Assembly (NCBI GenBank): GCA_902764415.1
Contig: CACWVU010000014.1
Coordinates: 1-54,531, forward strand
Origin: an uncultured bacterium
GTDB taxonomy: Bacteria > Verrucomicrobiota > Kiritimatiellia > RFP12 > UBA1067
Direction: 5' to 3'
Length of the DNA stretch: 54,531 nucleotides
Position numbers and translations under genes: made by a program. Shown piece after piece: positions 23,117 to 30,990 of this stretch. How positions within the stretch are numbered: the stretch's first letter is position 1; each line of letters starts with the position of its first letter. The notes under the pieces are model-generated. The model had not been told where the DNA came from. It saw nothing but the letters and a program-made list of their open reading frames with translations, and did no database searches.

Positions 23117-26100
23117 ATGCAGACATGGCGGCAGAGGTGGCGGTTCTGGAGGCACAGGCTTCCGGACGTCGTCGTTTCGCTGCTGGCGGTGCTTGTCATG
23201 ACCCGCTACGCTGCCACCAAGCCCACGAACCAGCTGCAGAACAGCGGAATCGTGTTGTTGCGGTCCGGCGGCGGCTCGGGCGCGGTCGTCACCGCCGAGG
23301 ACATCGCGCGGGGCTACAGGCTCGCGTCGGTGTCCACGAATGTCGCAGTCTCCTACTCATGCCCTACGAACGGCGCGGCATGGGCGAGCTGGACGCGCCG
23401 CGGCGCGTTCCGCGACTGGTTTACGCTTGCGTTTCCCGCCGACTGGACGTTCCCGCTCGACTCGAACGAGCTTGACCGGGTTACGGTGTTCGTCGACGCG
23501 AGGATTCGCCCGAGCCTACGCGCCGCCGAGGACGAGATCGCCGCGCTTGGCTCGCCTGCGTCGGCGGTGCCGGGCGTGTCGGAGTTCTGGTCCGCTACCG
23601 GCTCCGGCGGATCGCAGCTCCTCACCTGGCGCGACTTCTTCTTCGGACGCGGCGAAGGCGAGCAGGTGAGCGCCCAGATCGAGCTTTCGCCGAGCGGAGA
23701 CTTCGCTGTGCGCTCGAACTCGGTCGAGCGCGCGTATGCTCGCATCGTCCCGTTCGACCTCGACGGCGACGGTCTCGCCAACGACGTCGACCCCGAACCG
23801 TGCGTCTACAACGGCGACTGCCACGGCCAGACCGCCGCGGCGCGCGAGTCCGTGCTCGGCCAAGTCGGCGTCTGGCTCGAGAACGGCTGGTACTTCCTCT
23901 CCGCGACATTCCCCGAGAAACCGGTCCGGCCGACGCTCGTCTCGGTCGGCACCAACCGCATGGTCGTCGTCGAGTCCGGCGAGTACCTCTTCCTGCTCGA
24001 AAAGGGGATTGTGCACGACATCCACGTCGAGCCTTGGCGGGACGACATCGTGTACGAGGCATACGACGACGTACTCGACGCGCATAACCCGGCCGCGCCG
24101 CTGCTCAGGTCGATCGAGTGGTGGACGCCGGGACCTGGCGGAGGCCAATGGCACGACGACAGCAGCGTGTGGTCGTTGTCGCCGGGCTATCTCGACCTCT
24201 GCCCGTCGGTATACGTGGCATGGTGGCCTGGGTTCAAGGGGAGTCCCGATCCCGTCGACTTGCCTTCGGGCGAGAACTGTGTCTTCACCGGGATCTTCAC
24301 CGACTGCTGCGTCGACGTCCCGGCGCAGTACGAATGGCAGTGCTACTTCTGGCCGATACCGATCGTCTCGCCGAATGCGAAGACCACCGAGTTGCTGGCT
24401 CCGCCCGAGGCGCTGTCGAACTCCGTCATCTCGGTTACCGCCACCGTCGGCGGCCTCGAGTTTCGGTCGTACGTCGGAGGCAGCGACCACCTGGTCACCA
24501 ACGGCATGGTCAGGTCTGGCTACTACGTCGGCACCGCTCCGGTCGTGTTCCGCGGCGGCGCCCGCCGGCCGCTGGTGGCGTATTCCCACACCGACGACCC
24601 GGACTACGCGCCGCTGCCGACGAACGGAACGCTGACGCTCTCGTTCGCGTCTGGCTCGGATCACGTGCGCCTCTGGAGCGCGGAGGCGGGCGGCACGGAG
24701 GTGTCGCTCCCGCGCTCCTGGCCGGTCGCGGAGTTCAACGGCTTCACCTGCTACATCGAGGGGCTGTCGGACTCGACCAACATCGAGAAGACCGTCTTCC
24801 GGCTGGCCTACGCCGGGTACGCCGGCAGCAAGGAGGACTCTGCCGACACTTATGTCTGCAACCCGCCGCGCATAGTCGCGCCCAATGTGGTGGGGGTCAA
24901 CAACGACGACGACAATGCCAACTGCACCAACGACTGGGAGGAGGTCGTGGCGCTCGCGGGAGACGACGACGTTGTGCCGGTGCGGGTTATGGCGCAGATG
25001 CCGCCGAACGTCGGCGGACGCGTCAGGCTCGAGGTGCATACTTCGCCCGACGTCACGCTCTGGCGAGACCGCGACAGAACCGAGGAGATTGATTTTAGAG
25101 CCTACCCGGCCATCCCCGATTCAGGCGAGGTTGACGAGACATACTATATTGAGAGCCGTTATCCGTCATTTGGCTATCGTACCGACAGGCTCGAGGTCGT
25201 CGCGTCCTGCGGAGGGTCGGTCGCCGCCGCCGAGCACCTGATGACGTTTGTCGAGCGCATCGCGCAGCCGATAACGAACGAGCGCAGCGAGGGAGTGATC
25301 GTGAATCCGTGCGGGGCGATCACGAACGCCGTGACGCGGATGAAGGTGGAGGTCTACCCGACCAGCTTCCCCAACGACAAGATCGTCTGGAATGTAGTGG
25401 AGGGGAGCGCGTCCTTCGTCGGCGGCAACACCGGACGAGAGATCGCGTTCAGGGCGACCGGCGCGGTCAACAGCCCGATAGTCCTCGAAGTCGACTGCGA
25501 CGGCTGCCCCGGCCGCAGACCGCAGTTCGATCTGACGACATGCGGGATGCTCCAGATACCCGTCTATCCCTGCACGATAACGGACGGCGACCTTCCATCC
25601 CCTATCATCGAATCGCATCTTGCTTCGTTGCTCAGCGAAGTCAACATCATTTTCCGTCAGGTCGGGCTGTCATTTTACCTTGGTGCGTCGGTGACGAATG
25701 TTGTGAATGAAGAGTGGGCAGAGAAGGGATTGATGAATGCAACGTGTCAAAAGAATATCAGAAATATTTTGAACAATACAGGTGGTGTTGAAGTGTATTT
25801 TGTAGATGGACTAAAGGGGAATCACAAATTGTTGCGAGACCAGCCAAATGGTAGCGCGAATATATATGGAATCATTGTCAAGAATTCCATATCGGCAATT
25901 ACACTTGCGCATGAAATCGGGCATCTTTGCCATTGGAAAGACATATACGCGCGGGGAAGGAAATCCGTCCCAGAAGAATTAGACCTGGAGGTTTCTCAGC
26001 AGTGGCTCCCCAACGACTGGAACAACGGCACCGGCGGCAGGTTTTATCCGATGTTCCTTAGCCAGAGCGAGGCAATCAGGAAATTGCTGATGTATGGAGA

Positions 26101-26260
26101 GGGGAGTGCTTCGAAGGCAGACATATCGGCAGGCAATGTTTATGGTCTAATTATTCACAGGTCATTGAGTCCTGATGGAGAGATTGTCAATGAGACATAT
26201 CAAATGGACAATGTATACGTTGGAGGTGTCCCACCGTTAAGGATGCCAATAACACGGTGA
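23117..26260 (+). CDS. Large surface protein with C-terminal metzincin-like protease domain
   Basis: This 1047-aa protein has a basic start (MQTWRQRWRFWRHRL) and one hydrophobic anchor (about 16-30). An extracellular region follows, with a thrombospondin-type calcium motif DLDGDGLANDVDPEP near residue 215 and several beta-sandwich-like stretches. The C-terminus carries a zinc protease site HEIGHLCHWKD (932-942), which fits HExxHxxxxxD of metzincins with Asp as third ligand but with His in place of the usual Gly. From about residue 841 on, codons become AT-rich: 25741-25800 has 18 G/C of 60, against 46 of 60 at 24661-24720. The C-terminal domain was therefore probably acquired separately. It is read from a leaderless promoter and followed by secreted small proteins. 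The substrate is unknown. Confidence 0.75.
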   Translation: MQTWRQRWRFWRHRLPDVVVSLLAVLVMTRYAATKPTNQLQNSGIVLLRSGGGSGAVVTAEDIARGYRLASVSTNVAVSYSCPTNGAAWASWTRRGAFRDWFTLAFPADWTFPLDSNELDRVTVFVDARIRPSLRAAEDEIAALGSPASAVPGVSEFWSATGSGGSQLLTWRDFFFGRGEGEQVSAQIELSPSGDFAVRSNSVERAYARIVPFDLDGDGLANDVDPEPCVYNGDCHGQTAAARESVLGQVGVWLENGWYFLSATFPEKPVRPTLVSVGTNRMVVVESGEYLFLLEKGIVHDIHVEPWRDDIVYEAYDDVLDAHNPAAPLLRSIEWWTPGPGGGQWHDDSSVWSLSPGYLDLCPSVYVAWWPGFKGSPDPVDLPSGENCVFTGIFTDCCVDVPAQYEWQCYFWPIPIVSPNAKTTELLAPPEALSNSVISVTATVGGLEFRSYVGGSDHLVTNGMVRSGYYVGTAPVVFRGGARRPLVAYSHTDDPDYAPLPTNGTLTLSFASGSDHVRLWSAEAGGTEVSLPRSWPVAEFNGFTCYIEGLSDSTNIEKTVFRLAYAGYAGSKEDSADTYVCNPPRIVAPNVVGVNNDDDNANCTNDWEEVVALAGDDDVVPVRVMAQMPPNVGGRVRLEVHTSPDVTLWRDRDRTEEIDFRAYPAIPDSGEVDETYYIESRYPSFGYRTDRLEVVASCGGSVAAAEHLMTFVERIAQPITNERSEGVIVNPCGAITNAVTRMKVEVYPTSFPNDKIVWNVVEGSASFVGGNTGREIAFRATGAVNSPIVLEVDCDGCPGRRPQFDLTTCGMLQIPVYPCTITDGDLPSPIIESHLASLLSEVNIIFRQVGLSFYLGASVTNVVNEEWAEKGLMNATCQKNIRNILNNTGGVEVYFVDGLKGNHKLLRDQPNGSANIYGIIVKNSISAITLAHEIGHLCHWKDIYARGRKSVPEELDLEVSQQWLPNDWNNGTGGRFYPMFLSQSEAIRKLLMYGEGSASKADISAGNVYGLIIHRSLSPDGEIVNETYQMDNVYVGGVPPLRMPITR

Positions 26261-26271
26261 AGGAGAAAATC

Positions 26272-27087
26272 ATGAAAGCAAAAATAGCATCAAGTGCATT
26301 GTTTATAATCGTGGCAAGCTTGTCATACGCGGCTATGCCACCGCCGGCGGAAGTGGAAAGATTCCTTGAGGGGAAAATCATCCAGGACGATTTCGTTAAT
26401 GAGGAGGAGCCTGTGGATGTTCCATTAAGATATCGTGACTCGCTTAAAAAGTATGGGTATTTCATCCGTGAGCAAGGTTGCACTACCAACGAATTTGTTC
26501 AGGCATTGATGCTGGCGGCGACGAACGGCGCGTACAGCCTTGAATGGACGGAAGACCAAAAAGACACGATTGCAGCGAGGGCACTCACAGCCTTAAGCGA
26601 GATGAACCGACCGGATGTAACGAATTTCGTGAGGATAGTCAACGCTGACGGTAAGCGGCATTTTAGATATGTAGATTTTTCAACTCCGTTCATCTATACC
26701 AATCTTGAGCCAGAAGTGTTGGATTACATGCGCACGCAGTGCGTAAGGACCAATCTTTATGAAGATCTTGCTTTTAGCGTAATGTTAGATATGCTTGAAA
26801 CTCTTTCCACGATGCCACCGGAATTGCAGCCTACTGCCACTAATCGTGTTGCACAATATTTTTATTATTCGATAGGCCACACTCCCGCAAGGCAGGGGGT
26901 GCAGGATCGTACACTAATCAAGCTCGTTCCCTCCTATTCCAACAGCCTCCAGCGGCTTTCCTTGATGCGCTATGTTGCGGCGACCGCAACAAATGTATAT
27001 CACCGTGCGTATGCGCAAAGGGCGGTGCAGGCGCTTACCGCCGCGCCGACCAACACGCTCAACAACATACCATGGATAGCGCAATGA
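26272..27087 (+). CDS. Secreted protein of the metzincin cassette
   Basis: This 271-aa protein has a signal peptide (about 1-20, ending YAA) and no family I recognise. The mature part is mainly helical and polar with many Asn/Thr. It is AT-rich like the preceding protease domain. The ATG at 26272 has an AAGGAG site. The gene begins 11 nt after the protease gene and ends PTNTLNNIPWIAQ with its stop overlapping the next start (ATGA). A second copy of this ending lies at 27557-27599. A chaperone, inhibitor or immunity role for the protease is possible but unproven. Confidence 0.7.
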   Translation: MKAKIASSALFIIVASLSYAAMPPPAEVERFLEGKIIQDDFVNEEEPVDVPLRYRDSLKKYGYFIREQGCTTNEFVQALMLAATNGAYSLEWTEDQKDTIAARALTALSEMNRPDVTNFVRIVNADGKRHFRYVDFSTPFIYTNLEPEVLDYMRTQCVRTNLYEDLAFSVMLDMLETLSTMPPELQPTATNRVAQYFYYSIGHTPARQGVQDRTLIKLVPSYSNSLQRLSLMRYVAATATNVYHRAYAQRAVQALTAAPTNTLNNIPWIAQ

Positions 27088-27088
27088 A
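27046..27088 (+). repeat. Junction repeat, copy A
   Basis: This 43-nt stretch covers the last 13 codons and stop of the gene at 26272 plus the overlapping ATG of the next gene. It matches 39 of 43 bases of 27557-27599. Three of the four differences are synonymous in the encoded PTNTLNNIPWIxQ. Confidence 0.85.
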
Positions 27089-27530
27089 AAGAATTGTCTG
27101 CATACTGTTTGTGATGGGCGACTTGGCGTTGCAAGGCTCATCATACTTCAACACCATCACCAACCTCTGGTATACCGGGCATCAGACAAATGTGCTGCAG
27201 ATGGCGGAGGCAAGGCTCGCGCGGAACACCAACGACATTGCCGGAATACTGATGAAGGCGTCCTGGGATTTCGCCTTTTCGGATGCGGTCGTGCTTTCGA
27301 ATAGCCTAAATCGTGTTCTTAACGCCGGAGAGACTGTTCAGACCTCATGTTTTACCAATGTATTTCGAATTACAAGGCTTGATGTTGTGTGCGTTTTGAA
27401 CGCAGTCGCGAACGAGACGGTTGCCCAAAGAACTGCGGATTTGGCCAAGCAGAATCGACCTGGAAGGTGGCCACATTTTATTGAGGAGCTAAAAGCTTTG
27501 GATGCAGATGGATATTTTAACGGAGAATAA
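27084..27530 (+). CDS. Small secreted protein between the two junction repeats
   Basis: This 148-aa protein has a signal-like N-terminus (MKRIVCILFVMGDLALQG). The rest is polar and helical (LARNTNDIAGILMKASWDF) with a charged C-terminus ending YFNGE. No family is recognised. It is AT-rich. Its start overlaps the upstream stop (ATGA). It is the only gene lying between the two copies of the junction repeat, so it may be a mobile or exchanged unit of the cassette. Confidence 0.65.
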   Translation: MKRIVCILFVMGDLALQGSSYFNTITNLWYTGHQTNVLQMAEARLARNTNDIAGILMKASWDFAFSDAVVLSNSLNRVLNAGETVQTSCFTNVFRITRLDVVCVLNAVANETVAQRTADLAKQNRPGRWPHFIEELKALDADGYFNGE

Positions 27531-27556
27531 TATGTATGGCATGTCATTTATCTTGG

Positions 27557-27599
27557 CCAACCAACACGCTCAACAACATACCCTGGATCGTGCAATGAA
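27557..27599 (+). repeat. Junction repeat, copy B (remnant of a gene 3' end)
   Basis: This copy encodes PTNTLNNIPWIVQ and a stop that overlaps the ATG at 27595, exactly as copy A does for the gene at 27084. Upstream the frame has no gene beyond a few codons, so copy B is the surviving 3' end of a paralogue of the gene at 26272. Confidence 0.8.
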
Positions 27600-28167
27600 G
27601 GGTCTATTGGCAATTCTCGCCGCCGTGTTTGCTGTCGCTCCGTGCTTTGCCGCGGAGGTGGCGCTGCCGGCGCCTCCGCCGAGCGAATACGCTGACACCG
27701 AGGCGTCGACCAATCTTGCCTTCTCGCTGCGGACGGGAGGGCGCAGCTCATTTGAGATCGCGATCTCGCTCCAGGCAAGCACAAGCAACAACCTCGAGGT
27801 CGCGTTCGGCTGCGACGCCGACAGCGACGGCGAGCTCTCGGCCGAGGAGCAGTCCCTGACCGTCGGCTGGGATTCCGGCAGCTGGTTTATGCGGGACGAC
27901 GCCACCGGCGAGAGGACGTCCGTTCCGCGCGCTGACGGCCAGCGCCGGCTCGACTTTCGCGTAATGATCGACTCGGAGCTGCGGCCGCGCGGACTCATCG
28001 CTCGGGATGGCGGCGTTGTGTTTGCCTACGACACCAGGTCTATGCCCAGTTCGCTGTTCGACCCAGACTGGAACCTTGTCCGCGTTACCGCTCGCGGCTT
28101 CCGCAACCCGATGGAGCGGTTGTCAGTCGGCTTCGCCCCGACCGGCTTCAGCGTCCACCTCAAATAA
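27595..28167 (+). CDS. Secreted EF-hand-type protein of the metzincin cassette
   Basis: This 190-aa protein has a signal peptide (about 1-20, cleavage after FAA). It contains a beta-rich domain (TNLAFSLRTGGRSSFEIAIS), an EF-hand/dockerin-like calcium loop CDADSDGELSAEE, and beta strands to the end (ERLSVGFAPTGFSVHL). It is GC-rich, like the host, in contrast to the two genes before it. The ATG at 27595 overlaps the stop of the remnant copy B. It may be a calcium-dependent partner of the large surface protein, which also carries calcium motifs (inference). Confidence 0.68.
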   Translation: MKGLLAILAAVFAVAPCFAAEVALPAPPPSEYADTEASTNLAFSLRTGGRSSFEIAISLQASTSNNLEVAFGCDADSDGELSAEEQSLTVGWDSGSWFMRDDATGERTSVPRADGQRRLDFRVMIDSELRPRGLIARDGGVVFAYDTRSMPSSLFDPDWNLVRVTARGFRNPMERLSVGFAPTGFSVHLK

Positions 28168-28192
28168 CCGCGGCAGATTCCGCGGCAGTTTT
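28168..28192 (+). terminator. Possible terminator after the EF-hand gene
   Basis: The palindrome CCGCGG occurs twice (28168-28173 and 28180-28185), able to form a 6-bp all-GC stem with a 6-nt loop, followed by CAG and TTTT. It begins right after the stop codon. The 9-mer CCGCGGCAG is directly repeated. The stem is short, so confidence is moderate. Confidence 0.45.
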
Positions 28193-28255
28193 GTCTGTGG
28201 CTCTGCATGATTTCTCCGGAGATTTCCAAGCGGCGAAGCGGGTGAGTGAGGAAGA

Positions 28256-28288
28256 CGGGTGCGACTCGCCGAGCACCCGCCGTTTTTG
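28256..28288 (+). terminator. Terminator fused to the permease promoter
   Basis: CGGGTGC (28256-28262) pairs with GCACCCG (28273-28279) across a 10-nt loop and is followed by CCGTTTTT. The T-run flows into GG-TATAAT of the permease promoter, as at 241-287. Confidence 0.8.
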
Positions 28289-28295
28289 GTATAAT
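28285..28295 (+). promoter_or_regulatory. Extended -10 of the leaderless permease gene
   Basis: TTTGG-TATAAT with the hexamer at 28290-28295, 7 nt before the ATG at 28303; predicted +1 is 28302. Confidence 0.8.
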
Positions 28296-28302
28296 ACACG
28301 CA

Positions 28303-29532
28303 ATGAACTTCGGCATGGTCTTCAAGGTGGCGATCCTCGCCATCATGCGCAACAAGACGCGCTCGCTCCTCACCTGCATCGGCATCATCGTCGGCATCGC
28401 CGCGGTTATCTCGGTGCTGGCGATCGGCAAGGGCGCCTCGACGATGATGGTGAAGGAGATCTCGTCGATGGGGAACAACCTGATGATGGTCTTCCCCGAC
28501 CGCAACCGGAAGGGCGCGGTGAGGAGCGGCATGGGCGCGGGCGAGACTATGACCGCCGGCGACGCGGAGGCGGTCAAGCGCGAGCTCGGCCACCTCGTCA
28601 GCGGCGTCTCGCCGGCGGTGAACGTCTCCTGCCAGCTCATCCGCGACAACCGCAACTGGAACTGCCGCGTGAGCGGGGTGAGCTACGACATGCCTGAGAT
28701 CCGCAACTGGAACATCGCCGAGGGCAGGTTCTTCGAGGAGTCGGAGCAGCGCGCCTGCGCCCGCGTCTGCGTGATCGGCACGACGGTCAAGGCCAATCTC
28801 TTCGACGAAGGCGAGGAGGCGGTCGGCGCCACCATCCGCATGGGCGCGATGCCGTTCAAGGTGATCGGCGTGCTCGCGGCGAAGGGCGCGAACAGCTGGG
28901 GGCAGGACCAGGACGACACGGTGATGGCCCCGTACACTACGGTCGGACGGGTGCTCCAGCGCTCCAAGTTCCGCTCGATCAACATGATGAACATCTCGCT
29001 CTGGTCGCTGGACGACAACGACGAGGCGAAGCGGGAGGTGACGGCGCTCTTGAGGCAGCGGCACAACCTCGCCGACTACCAGGACGACGACTTCGAGACG
29101 CGCGACACCACCGAGATCATGAACACGATGGGGTCGGTGACCGGCCTCATGACCGTGCTCCTCACCGCGGTCGCGGCGATTTCGCTGCTCGTCGGCGGCA
29201 TCGGCATCATGAACATCATGCTCGTCTCGGTGACCGAGCGCATCAAGGAGATCGGACTGAGGATGGCGATCGGCGCCACCCCGGCCTGCATCCTCTGGCA
29301 GTTCATCCTCGAGGCGGTGGTGCTGTCGACGGTAGGCGGGGCGATAGGCGTCGCGCTCGGCGTGGGCGCGGCGAAGGTGATCGGCGAGGTCAACCACTGG
29401 CCGATCGTGATCGAGTTCTCGAGCGCGGTGTACTCGTTCCTGTTCTCGTCCTTCGTCGGCATGTTCTTCGGCTTCTACCCGGCCTACCGCGCCTCCAAGC
29501 TCAACCCGATCGACTGCCTGCGCTACGAGTAG
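28303..29532 (+). CDS. MacB-type ABC transporter permease
   Basis: This 409-aa protein has an N-terminal membrane helix (about 15-40, NKTRSLLTCIGIIVGIAAV), a large periplasmic MacB_PCD domain, and an FtsX domain with three C-terminal helices (MTVLLTAVAAISLLVGGIGIMN and following). LRMAIGATPACILWQFILEA is the conserved coupling region. It should pair with the ATPase at 22158, the adaptor at 20881 and the channel at 19436. It has its own leaderless promoter, so it can be made although it is cut off from its operon by the cassette. Confidence 0.93.
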   Translation: MNFGMVFKVAILAIMRNKTRSLLTCIGIIVGIAAVISVLAIGKGASTMMVKEISSMGNNLMMVFPDRNRKGAVRSGMGAGETMTAGDAEAVKRELGHLVSGVSPAVNVSCQLIRDNRNWNCRVSGVSYDMPEIRNWNIAEGRFFEESEQRACARVCVIGTTVKANLFDEGEEAVGATIRMGAMPFKVIGVLAAKGANSWGQDQDDTVMAPYTTVGRVLQRSKFRSINMMNISLWSLDDNDEAKREVTALLRQRHNLADYQDDDFETRDTTEIMNTMGSVTGLMTVLLTAVAAISLLVGGIGIMNIMLVSVTERIKEIGLRMAIGATPACILWQFILEAVVLSTVGGAIGVALGVGAAKVIGEVNHWPIVIEFSSAVYSFLFSSFVGMFFGFYPAYRASKLNPIDCLRYE

Positions 29533-29561
29533 CGGTTCACATTGCGCGCGTGGCCGCAAAA

Positions 29562-29570
29562 TGCTATACT
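29562..29570 (+). promoter_or_regulatory. Extended -10 (TGC-TATACT) of pfkA
   Basis: TGC-TATACT with the hexamer at 29565-29570, 8 nt before the ATG at 29579; predicted +1 is 29577, an almost leaderless mRNA. The same TGC-TATACT variant precedes tRNA-Cys and the YcfL operon. Confidence 0.7.
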
Positions 29571-29578
29571 ACAGTTCT

Positions 29579-30964
29579 ATGAAAGAGAATCCCAACCACA
29601 TCGCGGCGCCGCTGCTCGAGAAGATCGCCTCCGACCGCGTTACCTACAGTTGCGAGGTAAAGACCCTCGGCGAGGCGAAGATTCCCTCTCCGATCAGACG
29701 GCACGACTTCGTCGAGGAAGGGCGCCGCGTGCTGCTAACGGGGGACATGGAGCTCCTCGAGGCGTGGGAGAGCAGACTCGGTCACAAGCCGAGCTTCGAG
29801 CGCGCCGGCCCCCACGAGCGGATCTTCCACGACCCCGCCTGGACGCGCGTCGGGATCGTCACCGCCGGCGGGCTCTGTCCCGGCCTCAACAACGTCATCA
29901 AGGGACTGGTCGAGATCCTCTCCGCCGACTACGGCATCCGCACCATCTACGGCATCCGCTACGGCTACGCCGGTCTCTCGCCCGAATGCGGCTATGCGCC
30001 GATGCCGCTCGACGTCGACTCCGTCGACACCATCCACGAGCTCGGCGGCACCATACTCGGGTCCTCGCGCGGACGCCAGCCCACCGAGTTGGTGGTCGAC
30101 ACGCTCGAGCGGATGAACATCAACATCCTCTTCTGCATCGGCGGCGACGGCTCGCTCCGCTGCGCCCACGACATCGCCCTCGAGGCGCTGCGGCGGAAGC
30201 TCTCGATATCCGTCGTCGGCATCCCCAAGACCATCGACAACGACCTCCACTTCGTGGGACGCTCCTTCGGCTTCGAGACCGCCGTCGCCGAGGCGACTCC
30301 GGTCATCCGCAACGCCCACATCGAGGCGCGCGGCGCCCACCACGGGATAGGCCTCGTCAAGCTGATGGGACGCGACTCCGGCTTCATCGCCGCCTATGCC
30401 TCGATGGCCAATCCCGTCGTCAACTTCTGCCTCATCCCCGAAATCGACTTCGAGATCGACGGTCCGGGCGGACTTCTCGCCGCGCTCGAACGGCGTTTTT
30501 CCTACGGCAAGGACCACGCTGTGATCGTAGTCGCGGAAGGGGCCGGGCAGCGCTTCTTCAGCGGCGCCGAGGAGCGCGACGCCTCCGGCAACGTGCTCAA
30601 GAAGGACATCGGCGACTACCTCAAGCGGCGGATCACCGAGCATTTCCGCCAGAAGAACTTCGACCACACGGTCAAGTACTTCGACCCGAGCTACACCATC
30701 CGGTCGGTCCCGGCGCGCGGCACCGACGCCATCCGCTGCTACATGCTCGCCCGGAACGCGGTGCACGCGGCAATGGCCGGTCGCACCGACTGCGTCGTCG
30801 GCAGCGTCGCCCCGGAGCTCTACACGCTCGTCCCCATTGCGCTCGCCACCATCAACCGCCAGAAGCTGAACCTGGCAGGCGACCTCTGGCGCTGCGTGAT
30901 GGACGCCACCGGACAGGAGCGGCTCTTCGACCCCGACGCCAAGAAGACGGCTATGGTTCGCTAA
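29579..30964 (+). CDS. pfkA: 6-phosphofructokinase, group II/X type
   Basis: This 461-aa protein is longer than the classic 320-aa ATP-PFK and has the N-terminal extension of the PPi-PFK-related group. It phosphorylates fructose 6-phosphate in glycolysis. Motifs are VGIVTAGGLCPGLNNVI, the phosphoryl-donor loop IGGDGS (188-192), PKTIDND (216-222) and LMGRDSGFIA. Gly in GGDGS, rather than the GGDD of PPi enzymes, points to ATP as donor, while Lys in PKTIDND is shared with PPi enzymes, so the donor needs testing. The ATG at 29579 is taken because the upstream in-frame ATG overlaps the -10. Confidence 0.93.
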   Translation: MKENPNHIAAPLLEKIASDRVTYSCEVKTLGEAKIPSPIRRHDFVEEGRRVLLTGDMELLEAWESRLGHKPSFERAGPHERIFHDPAWTRVGIVTAGGLCPGLNNVIKGLVEILSADYGIRTIYGIRYGYAGLSPECGYAPMPLDVDSVDTIHELGGTILGSSRGRQPTELVVDTLERMNINILFCIGGDGSLRCAHDIALEALRRKLSISVVGIPKTIDNDLHFVGRSFGFETAVAEATPVIRNAHIEARGAHHGIGLVKLMGRDSGFIAAYASMANPVVNFCLIPEIDFEIDGPGGLLAALERRFSYGKDHAVIVVAEGAGQRFFSGAEERDASGNVLKKDIGDYLKRRITEHFRQKNFDHTVKYFDPSYTIRSVPARGTDAIRCYMLARNAVHAAMAGRTDCVVGSVAPELYTLVPIALATINRQKLNLAGDLWRCVMDATGQERLFDPDAKKTAMVR

Positions 30965-30990
30965 GCCCGATTATACGGCAATATTAGGTT

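Noticed and set aside
30970..30975. TATAAT on the minus strand after pfkA, which could drive an antisense RNA
   Set aside because: It lacks the TGG extension and no product or structured RNA can be assigned; probably chance.
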